From Myxococcales bacterium (GTDB lineage Bacteria; Myxococcota_A; UBA9160; SMWR01), in contig JACZXC010000040.1 of NCBI GenBank assembly GCA_022571825.1, positions 1 to 11,996 of the forward strand: a stretch of 11,996 nt of DNA, read 5' to 3'. How positions within the stretch are numbered: position 1 is the first letter of the stretch; the number at the start of each line of letters is the position of its first letter. Under the pieces are notes generated by a model. It saw only the letters and a program-made list of their open reading frames with translations, was not told the DNA's origin and did no database searches. Shown here in pieces: positions 1 through 6,109 of this stretch. A program made the position numbers and the translations under genes.

Positions 1-153
1 AAACTCGTCCGGGGGGAACTGGCTGATGATGAGCTGGAACGTGCCGCTCCATTCGAGGGTTTCGGCGGGAGCCTTCGCGGCAAGGCCCAATAGCATCGCC
101 GAGGCCACGGCCCCGGCAAATAACAGTCGGGTCGGTCGGTATAAGCTGCGCAT
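1..153 (-). CDS. Secreted PEP-CTERM-family paralogue, N-terminal part only
   Basis: The gene starts at ATG 153 and runs off the left edge of the window, so only the first 51 residues are visible. They form a signal peptide (basic start MRSLYRPTR, hydrophobic stretch LLFAGAVASAMLLGLAA, cleavage-like APAE), followed by the segment LEWSGTFQL. The two complete paralogues downstream in the window have the equivalent VEWAGTLET and LPWSGTFSL at the same place, so this is a third copy of the same family. A Shine-Dalgarno GAGGAG lies nine bases before the ATG. A sigma-54 promoter lies about 200 bp upstream, with repeats in between. That it ends in a PEP-CTERM tail is inferred from its relatives, because the C-terminus is outside the window. 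Confidence 0.8.
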   Translation of the reverse strand, partial: MRSLYRPTRLLFAGAVASAMLLGLAAKAPAETLEWSGTFQLIISQFPPDEF

Positions 154-199
154 CCGGAGGTTCTCCTCTGATTCGGACCCAGCGCCTATCCGTCGTAAA

Positions 200-262
200 T
201 AGGTCGCGTCTAGGTCGCGTCTAGGTCGCGTCTAGGTCGCGTCTAGGTCGCCTATAAGTCGC
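200..262 (-). repeat. Six 11-bp-spaced direct repeats in the 5' leader
   Basis: The octamer TAGGTCGC (plus strand) starts at 200, 211, 222, 233 and 244, and TAAGTCGC starts at 255. Four consecutive 11-bp units (TAGGTCGCGTC) are identical. The spacing is exactly 11 bp, about one helical turn, so every copy faces the same side of the DNA. If the sigma-54 promoter at 353-368 is used, the array is transcribed and sits in the leader of the gene at 1-153, 47 bases before its start codon. Either a protein-binding array or a polymerase-slippage microsatellite would fit. Confidence 0.85.
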
Positions 263-352
263 CTGCAGATGCGAAGAGTCGCTCCCAGCCGCCGCACACC
301 GCCAACTGGCGGCCCGCGACAGCACCCTGCACCTGCCCTCTGGGTGAGTTTG

Positions 353-368
353 TGCAACTCCGGTGCCA
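353..368 (-). promoter_or_regulatory. Sigma-54 (RpoN) promoter of the gene at 1-153
   Basis: On the minus strand the sequence reads TGGCAC, CGGAG, TTGCA. This matches the -24/-12 RpoN consensus (TGGCAC-N5-TTGCW), with the invariant GG and GC at the correct distance. Transcription would start near 342 and give a leader of about 190 nt. The gene at 609-1445 has the same arrangement. PEP-CTERM genes are known in several bacteria to depend on RpoN and the PrsK/PrsR two-component system; neither regulator is in this window. Confidence 0.75.
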
Positions 369-454
369 ACTTTTGTCACCCGTAACTCATCCTCTAAGTC
401 ACTGATATCCCAGGAATTTTGAAAAAATATGGCGTCGGGTCCAGGCCGGGACCC

Positions 455-500
455 GCCCTGAGAGGAAAAAGGTTTCCCTTTTTCGGAAAATCATCAGGGC
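455..500. terminator. Nested inverted repeat downstream of the 609-1445 gene
   Basis: The outer arms GCCCTGA (455-461) and TCAGGGC (494-500) are perfectly complementary. Inside them lie the perfect arms GAAAAAGG (465-472) and CCTTTTTC (477-484). It lies about 110 bp past the stop of the 609-1445 gene and about 90 bp upstream of the sigma-54 promoter of the next gene. It could therefore be a bidirectional terminator or part of an upstream activator site. A similar AGGAAAA...CCCTTT structure lies at 1713-1745 in the equivalent position. Confidence 0.45.
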
Positions 501-560
501 ACCCGAATGCCCCAAGGGGACGAGCGGCTCATTCGTGGGCCGTCACCGGCAGCGCGCTGG

Positions 561-598
561 CTGGCTGTCCGCTCTTGGGCTGGCTGTCCGCTTTTGGG
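561..598. repeat. 19-bp tandem duplication
   Basis: CTGGCTGTCCGCTCTTGGG (561-579) is followed directly by CTGGCTGTCCGCTTTTGGG (580-598), with one mismatch. It lies just after the stop codon of the PEP-CTERM gene at 609-1445. It has no obvious function and was probably produced by slippage. Confidence 0.8.
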
Positions 599-608
599 TG
601 GGCGCTCG

Positions 609-1445
609 CTACGAGCGCATCCGGTGATGCCCGAGCACGAGGAGACCCCCGACCCCGGCGCCCAGCAGCAGCAACAGGCCCGGCTCCGGAATGAAGTGGA
701 GTCGCAGAATCGCCGGGGCCGCGATCCTCGCGTTCGGTGGATCCTGGGTCGTCTCGACACGCGCCGGCGTCACCACCTGGAGCACGCCACCCACCGCCGC
801 CGTGCTCGAGCCGGAGGCCGGCCCGTGGGCGAAGCCCGTAAGCGTGACGGTTGCGTTTGGGTTGATGAGCCCGTTCGGAGCCACGGTGCTGACGCTCTTC
901 ATGCTGGCCAGACCCAGCGTCCACGGTGCAAACTGGAGCGATACCTTCAGGCCATTGCCCTTCGAGAAGGTGTTCACGGTGAGAAGCCCGCCCACGCCCA
1001 GGCCCACCGTCGACGCCTGGTTGATGAAGGGGAACGGCAGATAGGCCGCGCACCCCGGAACAATCAGACAGACCTTGAAGCGGCCGCCGAGAGCCAGAAT
1101 CCCTTCGGCCAGGGGGGGCCCACCCGAGATCCCCGACAGGTCGCCACTGACCGGAAGCGTCACGTTCTCACCGACCAGCGTGACGAGGGTGGCGTTCTCG
1201 GGGTCGGTCAGGGGGAGCGTAATGTTTCCCGAAATCTGGTTGGGACCGAAGTGAATGGTGCCGATGTGACTGGTGGTACCGGAGCCGTTGATGGTGGCGA
1301 GGCCCGTCCCCATCGTCACCAGAGTCCCGAAATTTCCCAGGCTCGTCTCCAGGGTGCCCGCCCATTCGACGACGCTGGCCCGCGATCCCGACGCGAGACC
1401 CAGGGATAGAACGACAGCGACCGAGAGGCTCGCCAACTTGCGCAT
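609..1445 (-). CDS. PEP-CTERM sorting-domain protein (tandem paralogue)
   Basis: This encodes a 278-residue secreted protein. The ATG at 1445 is chosen over the one two codons earlier at 1451 because AGGAG is six bases before 1445 but abuts 1451. Residues 1 to about 24 (MRKLASLSVAVVLSLGLASG...) are a signal peptide. The middle is a Gly/Thr/Ser-rich, beta-type region resembling the paralogue at 1751-2566, sharing SGISGGPPLA, a C-x5-C pair (CLIVPGC), GVGGLLTVNTFS and APWTLG. The C-terminus is a classic PEP-CTERM tail: Pro-Glu-Pro at about 253-255, a membrane helix, then HHRMRS. Exosortase recognises and cleaves such tails, and the protein is usually linked to exopolysaccharide or the outer surface. 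The exosortase is outside the window. The role of the mature domain is unknown. Confidence 0.9.
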   Translation of the reverse strand: MRKLASLSVAVVLSLGLASGSRASVVEWAGTLETSLGNFGTLVTMGTGLATINGSGTTSHIGTIHFGPNQISGNITLPLTDPENATLVTLVGENVTLPVSGDLSGISGGPPLAEGILALGGRFKVCLIVPGCAAYLPFPFINQASTVGLGVGGLLTVNTFSKGNGLKVSLQFAPWTLGLASMKSVSTVAPNGLINPNATVTLTGFAHGPASGSSTAAVGGVLQVVTPARVETTQDPPNARIAAPAILRLHFIPEPGLLLLLGAGVGGLLVLGHHRMRS

Positions 1446-1578
1446 GGTCATCTCCTACCGGCCGATCGGACCCGCCGATCGGGTGCGATTGCGCCCCGCA
1501 TTTCATGCCGCCCCGACGACGAGCGCATCCTATCATCGCACCGGAGCCCGGGGGCGCAATTCTCCACCCCTAACAGTC

Positions 1579-1594
1579 TGCAACTTCAGTGCCA
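1579..1594 (-). promoter_or_regulatory. Sigma-54 (RpoN) promoter of the PEP-CTERM gene at 609-1445
   Basis: The minus strand reads TGGCAC, TGAAG, TTGCA, a full -24/-12 RpoN match with the correct five-base spacer. Transcription would begin near 1568, giving a leader of about 120 nt before the ATG at 1445. The element matches the one at 353-368 in 14 of 16 positions, and the differences are confined to the spacer. Confidence 0.75.
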
Positions 1595-1712
1595 GGCTTC
1601 CGCGCATTCGATCGGGTCCGCAAAGGGCCAGACCGTGGCCAGAGGGCTGTGAAGCGGCTCGGAAATGCGGTTTCGCGGGAACATCCCCGGGGACGAACGC
1701 TCGGTCGGAATC

Positions 1713-1745
1713 GACGGAGGAAAAGTTTTTCCCTTTGGGGCCGTC
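1713..1745. terminator. Nested inverted repeat just after the 1751-2566 gene
   Basis: The outer arms GACGG (1713-1717) and CCGTC (1741-1745) enclose the inner arms GGAAAA (1719-1724) and TTTTCC (1727-1732). It begins six bases beyond the stop codon of the PEP-CTERM gene, which suits a terminator, although no clean T-run follows the outer stem. It is also about 120 bp upstream of the next sigma-54 promoter, so an activator-site role is an alternative. It shares the AGGAAAA...TTTCCCTTT text with 455-500. Confidence 0.45.
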
Positions 1746-1750
1746 GCCGA

Positions 1751-2566
1751 CTACCGCCGGATTCGATGCCGCCCGATCACCGCCAGGCCGGCGATACCCG
1801 ACCCCATCAGCAGCAGCAGTCCCGGCTCGGGAACGAAGTGGATCGTCAGGGTCCCCATCAGCGCCAGAAAATCGTTCGGGGGGCCCAGGCTGGTCATGAC
1901 GCGAACCGGGGTGACCAGGCGGATCGCGCCCGAGCCCATCGTGCTGGCGGTGCTGGAGGTGCCGGAAACCGGTCCGTGAACGAACCCCTGCGCCGTAACC
2001 GCCGAGCTGCCGCCGCTTGGGGTCGGAATCCCCGTGATGGAGGCCACGCCGAGGGTCCACGGAGACGCCTCGAGAGAGATCTTGACGCCCCCGCCCCCCG
2101 AGAAGGTGTTGACGGTAATCAGGCCCCCGATCCCGACTCCCTTCAACCCACCGACGGTCAGGGGAATCGGCAGGTTGATGCCGCATCCGGCCGTGAGCAG
2201 ACAGATCCTCACGCTTCCTCCAACCGGGAGTACGTTCCCCGCCAGGGGCGGCCCGCCCGAGATCCCCGAGAACGTCCCGGTTCCCAGCAAGGCGGTCGCC
2301 CGCAGGCTGACGATAGGGGCGGCGTCCGGGTCCGTGATGGGAATCGTGGTGGCATGCGTGATGCCGCCCGCGAGCCGAAGGGTCTGGAGATGACCCACGG
2401 TGGAGGAGCCGTTGAGCGTCGCAACGCCACCCCCCTGGGCCACGATGGAGGGAAGCGTTCCGAACTCGAGGGAGAACGTGCCGCTCCACGGCAGCTGGGA
2501 GGCTGGGGCGGATCCAGCCCCGAAGACGAGAGCCAGCGGTGCGAAGACGCGGAGCAGTCTCAACAT
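1751..2566 (-). CDS. PEP-CTERM sorting-domain protein (tandem paralogue)
   Basis: This encodes a 271-residue secreted protein. The frame is open upstream to 2683, but ATG 2566 is preferred: GGAGGA lies eight bases before it, and a signal peptide (MLRLLRVFAPLALVFGAGSAPAS) begins there. The body is Gly/Ser/Thr-rich and matches the 609-1445 paralogue in block order: LPWSGTF, TFSGISGGPPLAG, a C-x5-C pair (CLLTAGC), GIGGLITVNTFSGG and SPWTLGVAS. It ends with Pro-Glu-Pro at about 246-248, a hydrophobic helix and GRHRIRR, a PEP-CTERM exosortase tail. It is expected to be exported and sorted to the cell surface or matrix. The two complete copies are clearly diverged, so the duplication is old or under selection. 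The mature function is not recognised. Confidence 0.9.
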   Translation of the reverse strand: MLRLLRVFAPLALVFGAGSAPASQLPWSGTFSLEFGTLPSIVAQGGGVATLNGSSTVGHLQTLRLAGGITHATTIPITDPDAAPIVSLRATALLGTGTFSGISGGPPLAGNVLPVGGSVRICLLTAGCGINLPIPLTVGGLKGVGIGGLITVNTFSGGGGVKISLEASPWTLGVASITGIPTPSGGSSAVTAQGFVHGPVSGTSSTASTMGSGAIRLVTPVRVMTSLGPPNDFLALMGTLTIHFVPEPGLLLLMGSGIAGLAVIGRHRIRR

Positions 2567-2642
2567 GGGAGCGATCCTCCGTCCAGCGGCGAACGCGCAG
2601 CGACCACCATACCCCAGCACAGTCTGCCCAATGGAACTTTTG

Positions 2643-2658
2643 TGCAAACCCAATGTCA
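2643..2658 (-). promoter_or_regulatory. Degenerate sigma-54-like promoter of the gene at 1751-2566
   Basis: The minus strand reads TGACAT, TGGGT, TTGCA. The -12 half and the five-base spacing fit RpoN, and the sequence beyond it (TTGCACAA) matches the promoter at 353-368. The invariant -24 GG is GA here, however, so the site should be weak or inactive. It is called mainly because its position about 75 bp before the start codon parallels the two stronger sites. Confidence 0.4.
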
Positions 2659-2737
2659 CCGCCGAGGCACTCGTCGAGGGCAATGGACCGTGAGACTCGG
2701 GTCGCGGGGACGATGCCCACCCCGACCCCGGGCGGTC

Positions 2738-5164
2738 TCACCCACCGAGTCGTTCGCTCAAGCTCTGGGCGGACCGCCGCCAGGCCTCCGACCGGGCCCC
2801 TTCGGCCGCGAGAGCCAGGGCGAGTGCCCGACGGGCGGCTTCCGGCCGGTCCAGAAGGGAGAGGGCCTCGGCGCGTAGGTAGTGGAGATGGCCGCGGAGA
2901 TCCGACGGGGCCGCGTCGAGAGCCTCCCCCGCGACGGTGAGAACCCGTGAAGGGGCGCCCCGGGCCATGAGCACGGTGGCCAGCGTGTCTTGCAGATGGG
3001 GTGCCCCGTCACTCGCAGCCACCGCGCGCTCGGCCAGAGCCAGGGCGCGATCGAGTTCGCGCCCCAGTAGGGCGAGGTTCCACGCAACCGCGTTCTCGAT
3101 CAGCGGTGAGCTCGGGGCCAGCACCAGCGCCGCCTCCCGCTCCGCCAGCGCTGACTCGAGGTGGCCCGCGCTTTCCAGGCAGTCGCCCAGTGCCAACGCC
3201 AGCCGGGGCTGATCGGGATGCGCTTCACGCGCTTCGGATAGACGCGCGGTTGCCGCCTCGAGGTAGCCCCCCTGAATTTCCGCTTCGGCCAGCCGCAGCG
3301 ACGCGATCGGCCCGCTGACCGCCGCGGGTGGAATGGCCGCGATCAGTGCCTGGGCCTCCTCGCGGCGACCCTGCCCCATACGCAGCGCCGCGAGCCGCCA
3401 TACCGGCTCGTCATTTCGCACGTTGGTGGCGCGAGCGCGCTCGTAGACGGTCTCTGCGGCCGCGGGACGTTCCCGCAACTCGAGCACTCGTCCGATCCCC
3501 GTCCAGGCTCCCGACGCCGAGACATCGATCCGAACCGCTTGCTCGAAAGCCCGCTGGGCCTCGGGAAGTTTTCGCTGGGCTTCGAGTGCTCTCCCCAGCA
3601 GGATCCAGACGTCGGAGCGTCCGGGCTCTTGCGCGAGAACGACCCGTGCGAATCGCGTGGCGTCATCGTTTCGCCCGAGGGCAACGGCCGCGGCGGCGCG
3701 CATTGCGTCGACGGAGACTCCCGGATGGTCCAAGGAGTCGAGTTCTGCCAACGCCTCCGCGGCTCGACCTTCGCCGAGAAGACCTTCGGCCCGGGCGATC
3801 GACCCGAGTATCCCCATCGAATCCTTGGGATCCGGGCCACCGATCTTCCCCAGGTCGGCGGCGTCGATGCCGGAATCTCGCGCCAAGTACCCCAGGCTCC
3901 GGAGCCGCTCCCGGTCCGGCTTCGAGAGCTCTACCAGGGCACCGGGCGAATGCGCTGCCGCCATTTCCGCCATGCCCTCCAAAAGCGCGCTCAGCTGAAG
4001 GTCGAGGGCCGCGACCCGGTCCGGCTCGTCGTCGGCGCGGTTGATGGTCTCGCCGGGATCGGCGACCAAGTCGTAGAGTTCCGGCCGCGGGGCGCGGATG
4101 TACTTGAACCGACCGGTTCTCAAACCGAGAAGCGGGCTCCAACGAAAATCGATCTGGGTGGCGAGGGTCTCCAGATACGCAATTCGTTCCTCCCGCTCGG
4201 ATCCCGCGATGAGAGGTCGCAGATCCATCCCCGCAACACCGGCCAGTGGCGCGGCGCCCACGAGCCCCAGCAGTGTGGGCGCCACGTCGATCAGGCGGAC
4301 CTGCGCCTCGATCACCCGTCCGGCGGCCAGACCCGGGCCACTCATCAGAAGCGGCACACGTTGAGTGGCGTCGTAAATCGTGTAGGAGTGAGTCGGCTCC
4401 GCGTGTTCGCCGAGGCTTTCGCCGTGATCGCTGGTGACGACGACCACCAGACCCGATTCGCCCCAACGCCCGCGGATCCCAGCCAGCAGGCGACCCAGTT
4501 CCGCATCCGCAAACGCGATCTCGCCGTCGTAGGGTCGGCTTGCGAACGCGCTCGCGAACCCCGGAGGTGGGTCATAGGAGGCGTGGGGGTCATACAGGTG
4601 AACCCAGAGGAAGAAGCGAGGAGGTGCCTGGCGAATCCACGCGAGGGCAGCGTCGACCACCCGATCGGCGCGTCGCTCGGCATAGCCGACGAGGCCGGAG
4701 ACGCGGCTCTCCATTCGATCGTCGTAGTGGTCGAAACCCCGTGCCAGGCCGAAGCGAGGATCGAGAACCACGGCACCCACGAAAGCCGCGGTGGCGAAGC
4801 CCGCCTCGCGCATCCGTTCGGCCAGGGTGGGGATTTTCTCATTCAACCGGTGTATCGAGTTGTGGCGAACCCCATGAGCCGGCGGATCCAGAGCGGTCAT
4901 CAGCGACACGTGAGCCGGCAGGGTGAGGGGTGCGGGCGAGAGGGTCGCGGCAAAGCGAACACCTCTCGCCCCGATTTCATCCATCTGGGGCGTGTGGGCA
5001 CGCGTCGCGCCGTAGCATCCCACGTGATCGGCGCGCAGAGTATCGATTGAAACCAGCAGCACCCGGTCTGGCGGGCGCGGGCCGCAGCCGGCCGGCAGCG
5101 TCAACAGAACCACACCCAGGAACATGAGATGGCCGACCCAGCTGCGAGCGCCCGATGGGATCAT
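2738..5164 (-). CDS. Sulfatase-like (alkaline phosphatase superfamily) lipoprotein with TPR tail
   Basis: This encodes an 808-residue lipoprotein. The frame is open to 5572, but that extension is low-complexity and antisense to the divergent gene. ATG 5164 gives a proper signal (hydrophobic MFLGVVLLTLPAG, lipobox Cys 27); ATG 5212 or 5125 are possible, and none has a strong Shine-Dalgarno. Residues about 35-370 are a sulfatase/phosphotransferase fold: metal-binding D41 in VSIDTLRADH, HLYDPH at 189-194, SDHGESLGEH with D246/H247, and the late block ELYDLVADPGE. At the FGly site the text is TLPAH, so the nucleophile would be Thr 81, not Cys or Ser. This suits a phosphoglycerol/phosphoethanolamine-transferase or esterase chemistry rather than a formylglycine sulfatase. 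Residues about 440-808 contain roughly eight TPR-type helical repeats for protein binding. It is likely anchored facing the periplasm. The substrate is unknown. Confidence 0.88.
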   Translation of the reverse strand: MIPSGARSWVGHLMFLGVVLLTLPAGCGPRPPDRVLLVSIDTLRADHVGCYGATRAHTPQMDEIGARGVRFAATLSPAPLTLPAHVSLMTALDPPAHGVRHNSIHRLNEKIPTLAERMREAGFATAAFVGAVVLDPRFGLARGFDHYDDRMESRVSGLVGYAERRADRVVDAALAWIRQAPPRFFLWVHLYDPHASYDPPPGFASAFASRPYDGEIAFADAELGRLLAGIRGRWGESGLVVVVTSDHGESLGEHAEPTHSYTIYDATQRVPLLMSGPGLAAGRVIEAQVRLIDVAPTLLGLVGAAPLAGVAGMDLRPLIAGSEREERIAYLETLATQIDFRWSPLLGLRTGRFKYIRAPRPELYDLVADPGETINRADDEPDRVAALDLQLSALLEGMAEMAAAHSPGALVELSKPDRERLRSLGYLARDSGIDAADLGKIGGPDPKDSMGILGSIARAEGLLGEGRAAEALAELDSLDHPGVSVDAMRAAAAVALGRNDDATRFARVVLAQEPGRSDVWILLGRALEAQRKLPEAQRAFEQAVRIDVSASGAWTGIGRVLELRERPAAAETVYERARATNVRNDEPVWRLAALRMGQGRREEAQALIAAIPPAAVSGPIASLRLAEAEIQGGYLEAATARLSEAREAHPDQPRLALALGDCLESAGHLESALAEREAALVLAPSSPLIENAVAWNLALLGRELDRALALAERAVAASDGAPHLQDTLATVLMARGAPSRVLTVAGEALDAAPSDLRGHLHYLRAEALSLLDRPEAARRALALALAAEGARSEAWRRSAQSLSERLGG

Positions 5165-5211
5165 GCGCCGGAATCGGGGCGAAATGGCATCGGAAAACCG
5201 CGTTTGAATCA

Positions 5212-5239
5212 TAGACGAAACCCACGACACGCGTATACT
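5212..5239 (+). promoter_or_regulatory. Possible sigma-70 promoter of the TPR lipoprotein gene
   Basis: TAGACG (5212-5217; four of six to TTGACA) and TATACT (5234-5239; five of six to TATAAT) are separated by 16 bp. They would start transcription near 5246, about 35 bp before the ATG at 5280. The gap is shared with the divergent sulfatase-like gene, but no equally good minus-strand promoter is seen. Confidence 0.4.
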
Positions 5240-5279
5240 GGATCGCCTTTCGTAGGTTTTCCGGAGGTCCCTCCCCCCG

Positions 5280-5840
5280 ATGTCCGTCTCACCGCCCTCG
5301 ACCCAGCTCCGCGGCCCGGTGGCGCCGGCGCACTGCCAGATCTTCGCCCAGAGATTCACCCACATTCGTCCGCGTCCTCCGGCTCGCCTTCCGGCGTGCC
5401 TTCCGGCGTGCCTTCCGGCGCTCCGACGGGGCGCCGCCTTCGTCATCACCGCTGCCGTTCTGGCCGCGGGTTGCGGCGGAGACATCGAGACTCGGATGTC
5501 GGAAGTCCGCGCCTTGCAGGACGTCGGCCAATTCACGGAATCGATCGACGAACTGCGCGAGATCCTGGCCATGTCTCCAAACCTGCCCGAAGCAAACTAC
5601 CGCCTCGGAGTCGCGCTGAGGCAATCCGGTGAACCGAGCCGTGCCGTCTGGGCGCTGCAAAAGGCTAGCGAGTCGCCGGACTACGCGATCGTCGCCGGCT
5701 TGATGTTGGCGTCGGTACATTCCGCCATCCAGAACCACGAGGAGGCGATCCGCGCCGCCACCTCGGTGCTCGAAATCGATCCCGAGCGGATGATCGCGCT
5801 TCTCATCCGCGCCCAGGCGCACGTGGGCGCCATGCACGTC
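5280..5840 (+). CDS. TPR lipoprotein, 3' end missing at the phage junction
   Basis: ATG 5280 follows a GGAGG at 5263-5267. A long, low-complexity N-terminal stretch precedes the hydrophobic segment AAFVITAAVLAAG and lipobox Cys 65 (LAAGC), so the product is an outer-membrane-type lipoprotein. Residues about 73-182 are TPR helices: EVRALQDVGQFTESIDEL, NYRLGVALRQSGEPSRAVW, AIQNHEEAIRAATSVLEIDP, LLIRAQAHVG. After codon 183 (about 5828) the repeat stops abruptly and the frame continues, open to 6200, through sequence that is well-formed phage coding on the other strand. The gene is therefore truncated or fused at the joint. It is divergent from the sulfatase-TPR lipoprotein and may partner it. 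The GGAGG and CCTCC (5270-5274) can pair, which might weaken translation. Confidence 0.75.
5386..5421 (+). repeat. Three in-frame 12-bp repeats near the lipoprotein N-terminus
   Basis: GCCTTCCGGCGT occurs at 5386-5397 and 5398-5409, and GCCTTCCGGCGC at 5410-5421. Being 12 bp, it stays in frame and encodes the repeat Leu-Pro-Ala-Cys / Leu-Pro-Ala-Leu just ahead of the signal-peptide hydrophobic core. Copy number could vary by slippage without breaking the frame. Confidence 0.8.
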
Positions 5841-6094
5841 GCTCGCACGACTCGCGAGACTGGTTCGCTGTCGACGCCGTTCGATTCCTTTTCCTTAGCG
5901 CCGTTATATCCGTTCAGGCGCAACACTTCCTGTAGGTCGTCCGCGAACTCCGCGTCGATTGATCGGCGCTCCTCCGCGTATGCCCACAGGAACGGCTGCG
6001 CCATCGGATCCGTGAGCTTGAGCGGCACGAACCCGGGCAGACACCACTCGTACTTGTCGCTCTGGAACTCGCCGTCGATGATGTGCGCTCCCAC
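5681..6094 (-). CDS. Small phage-type protein, 3' end fused into the TPR gene
   Basis: The start is GTG 6094, with GGAGGAGG eight bases upstream that also overlaps the stop codon of the gene at 6110-6331. The first ~70 residues are coherent: DKYEWCLPGFVPLKLTDP, then AQPFLWAYAEERRSIDAEFADDLQEVLRL, an acidic amphipathic segment of the kind found in small hypothetical phage proteins. After about residue 85 the reading frame passes into the complement of the TPR lipoprotein gene (RSAIIRSGSISSTEVAARIA) and is unlikely to be native. The frame as it stands is 137 residues; the original protein was probably shorter. Function unknown. It is the last gene of the minus-strand phage-like operon. Confidence 0.6.
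   Translation of the reverse strand: MGAHIIDGEFQSDKYEWCLPGFVPLKLTDPMAQPFLWAYAEERRSIDAEFADDLQEVLRLNGYNGAKEKESNGVDSEPVSRVVRATCMAPTCAWARMRSAIIRSGSISSTEVAARIASSWFWMAECTDANIKPATIA
5815..5880. other. Left joint between chromosomal and phage-like sequence
   Basis: To the left, plus-strand TPR coding is recognisable up to about 5828. To the right, minus-strand phage-type coding is recognisable down to about 5880. The two frames overlap antisense across the joint, and neither has its natural C-terminus. No direct repeat, tRNA or integrase gene is visible here. The edge could be a prophage or degraded insertion boundary, or an assembly chimera. Confidence 0.55.
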
Positions 6095-6109
6095 GCTCGT
6101 GTCCTCCTC

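Larger units (their letters stand above)
154..608. other. 455-bp gap between two PEP-CTERM genes: promoter, repeats, hairpin
   Basis: There is no convincing gene here. Going in the direction of transcription (minus strand) from the end of the 609-1445 gene, the gap holds a 19-bp tandem duplication (561-598), a nested hairpin (455-500), a sigma-54 promoter (353-368), an 11-bp direct repeat array (200-262) and the Shine-Dalgarno of the gene that starts at 153. Short open frames in it lack ribosome-binding sites and family features. Its length and content indicate that the gene at 1-153 is transcribed independently. Confidence 0.6.
1446..1750. other. 305-bp gap between PEP-CTERM genes
   Basis: No gene is evident. 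The gap holds a nested hairpin at 1713-1745 immediately after the stop of the 1751-2566 gene, a sigma-54 promoter at 1579-1594, and the Shine-Dalgarno of the gene starting at 1445. This is the same order of elements as in the 154-608 gap, which suggests that gene and promoter were duplicated together. Confidence 0.55.

Noticed and set aside
200..262. CRISPR-like array
   Set aside because: The repeats are 11 bp and contiguous without unique spacers, so this is a tandem repeat, not CRISPR.
1589..2878. Long plus-strand open frame opposite the PEP-CTERM genes
   Set aside because: The Arg/Gln/Gly-rich composition and lack of a ribosome-binding site mark it as the GC-driven shadow of the minus-strand gene.
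3539..5050. 503-codon plus-strand frame opposite the sulfatase-like gene
   Set aside because: It mirrors a clearly homologous minus-strand protein and has no domain, signal or Shine-Dalgarno of its own.
5165..5572. N-terminal extension of the sulfatase-like protein
   Set aside because: The extra ~136 codons are Arg/Gly/Ala-rich, are antisense to the divergent lipoprotein gene, and would bury the lipoprotein signal.
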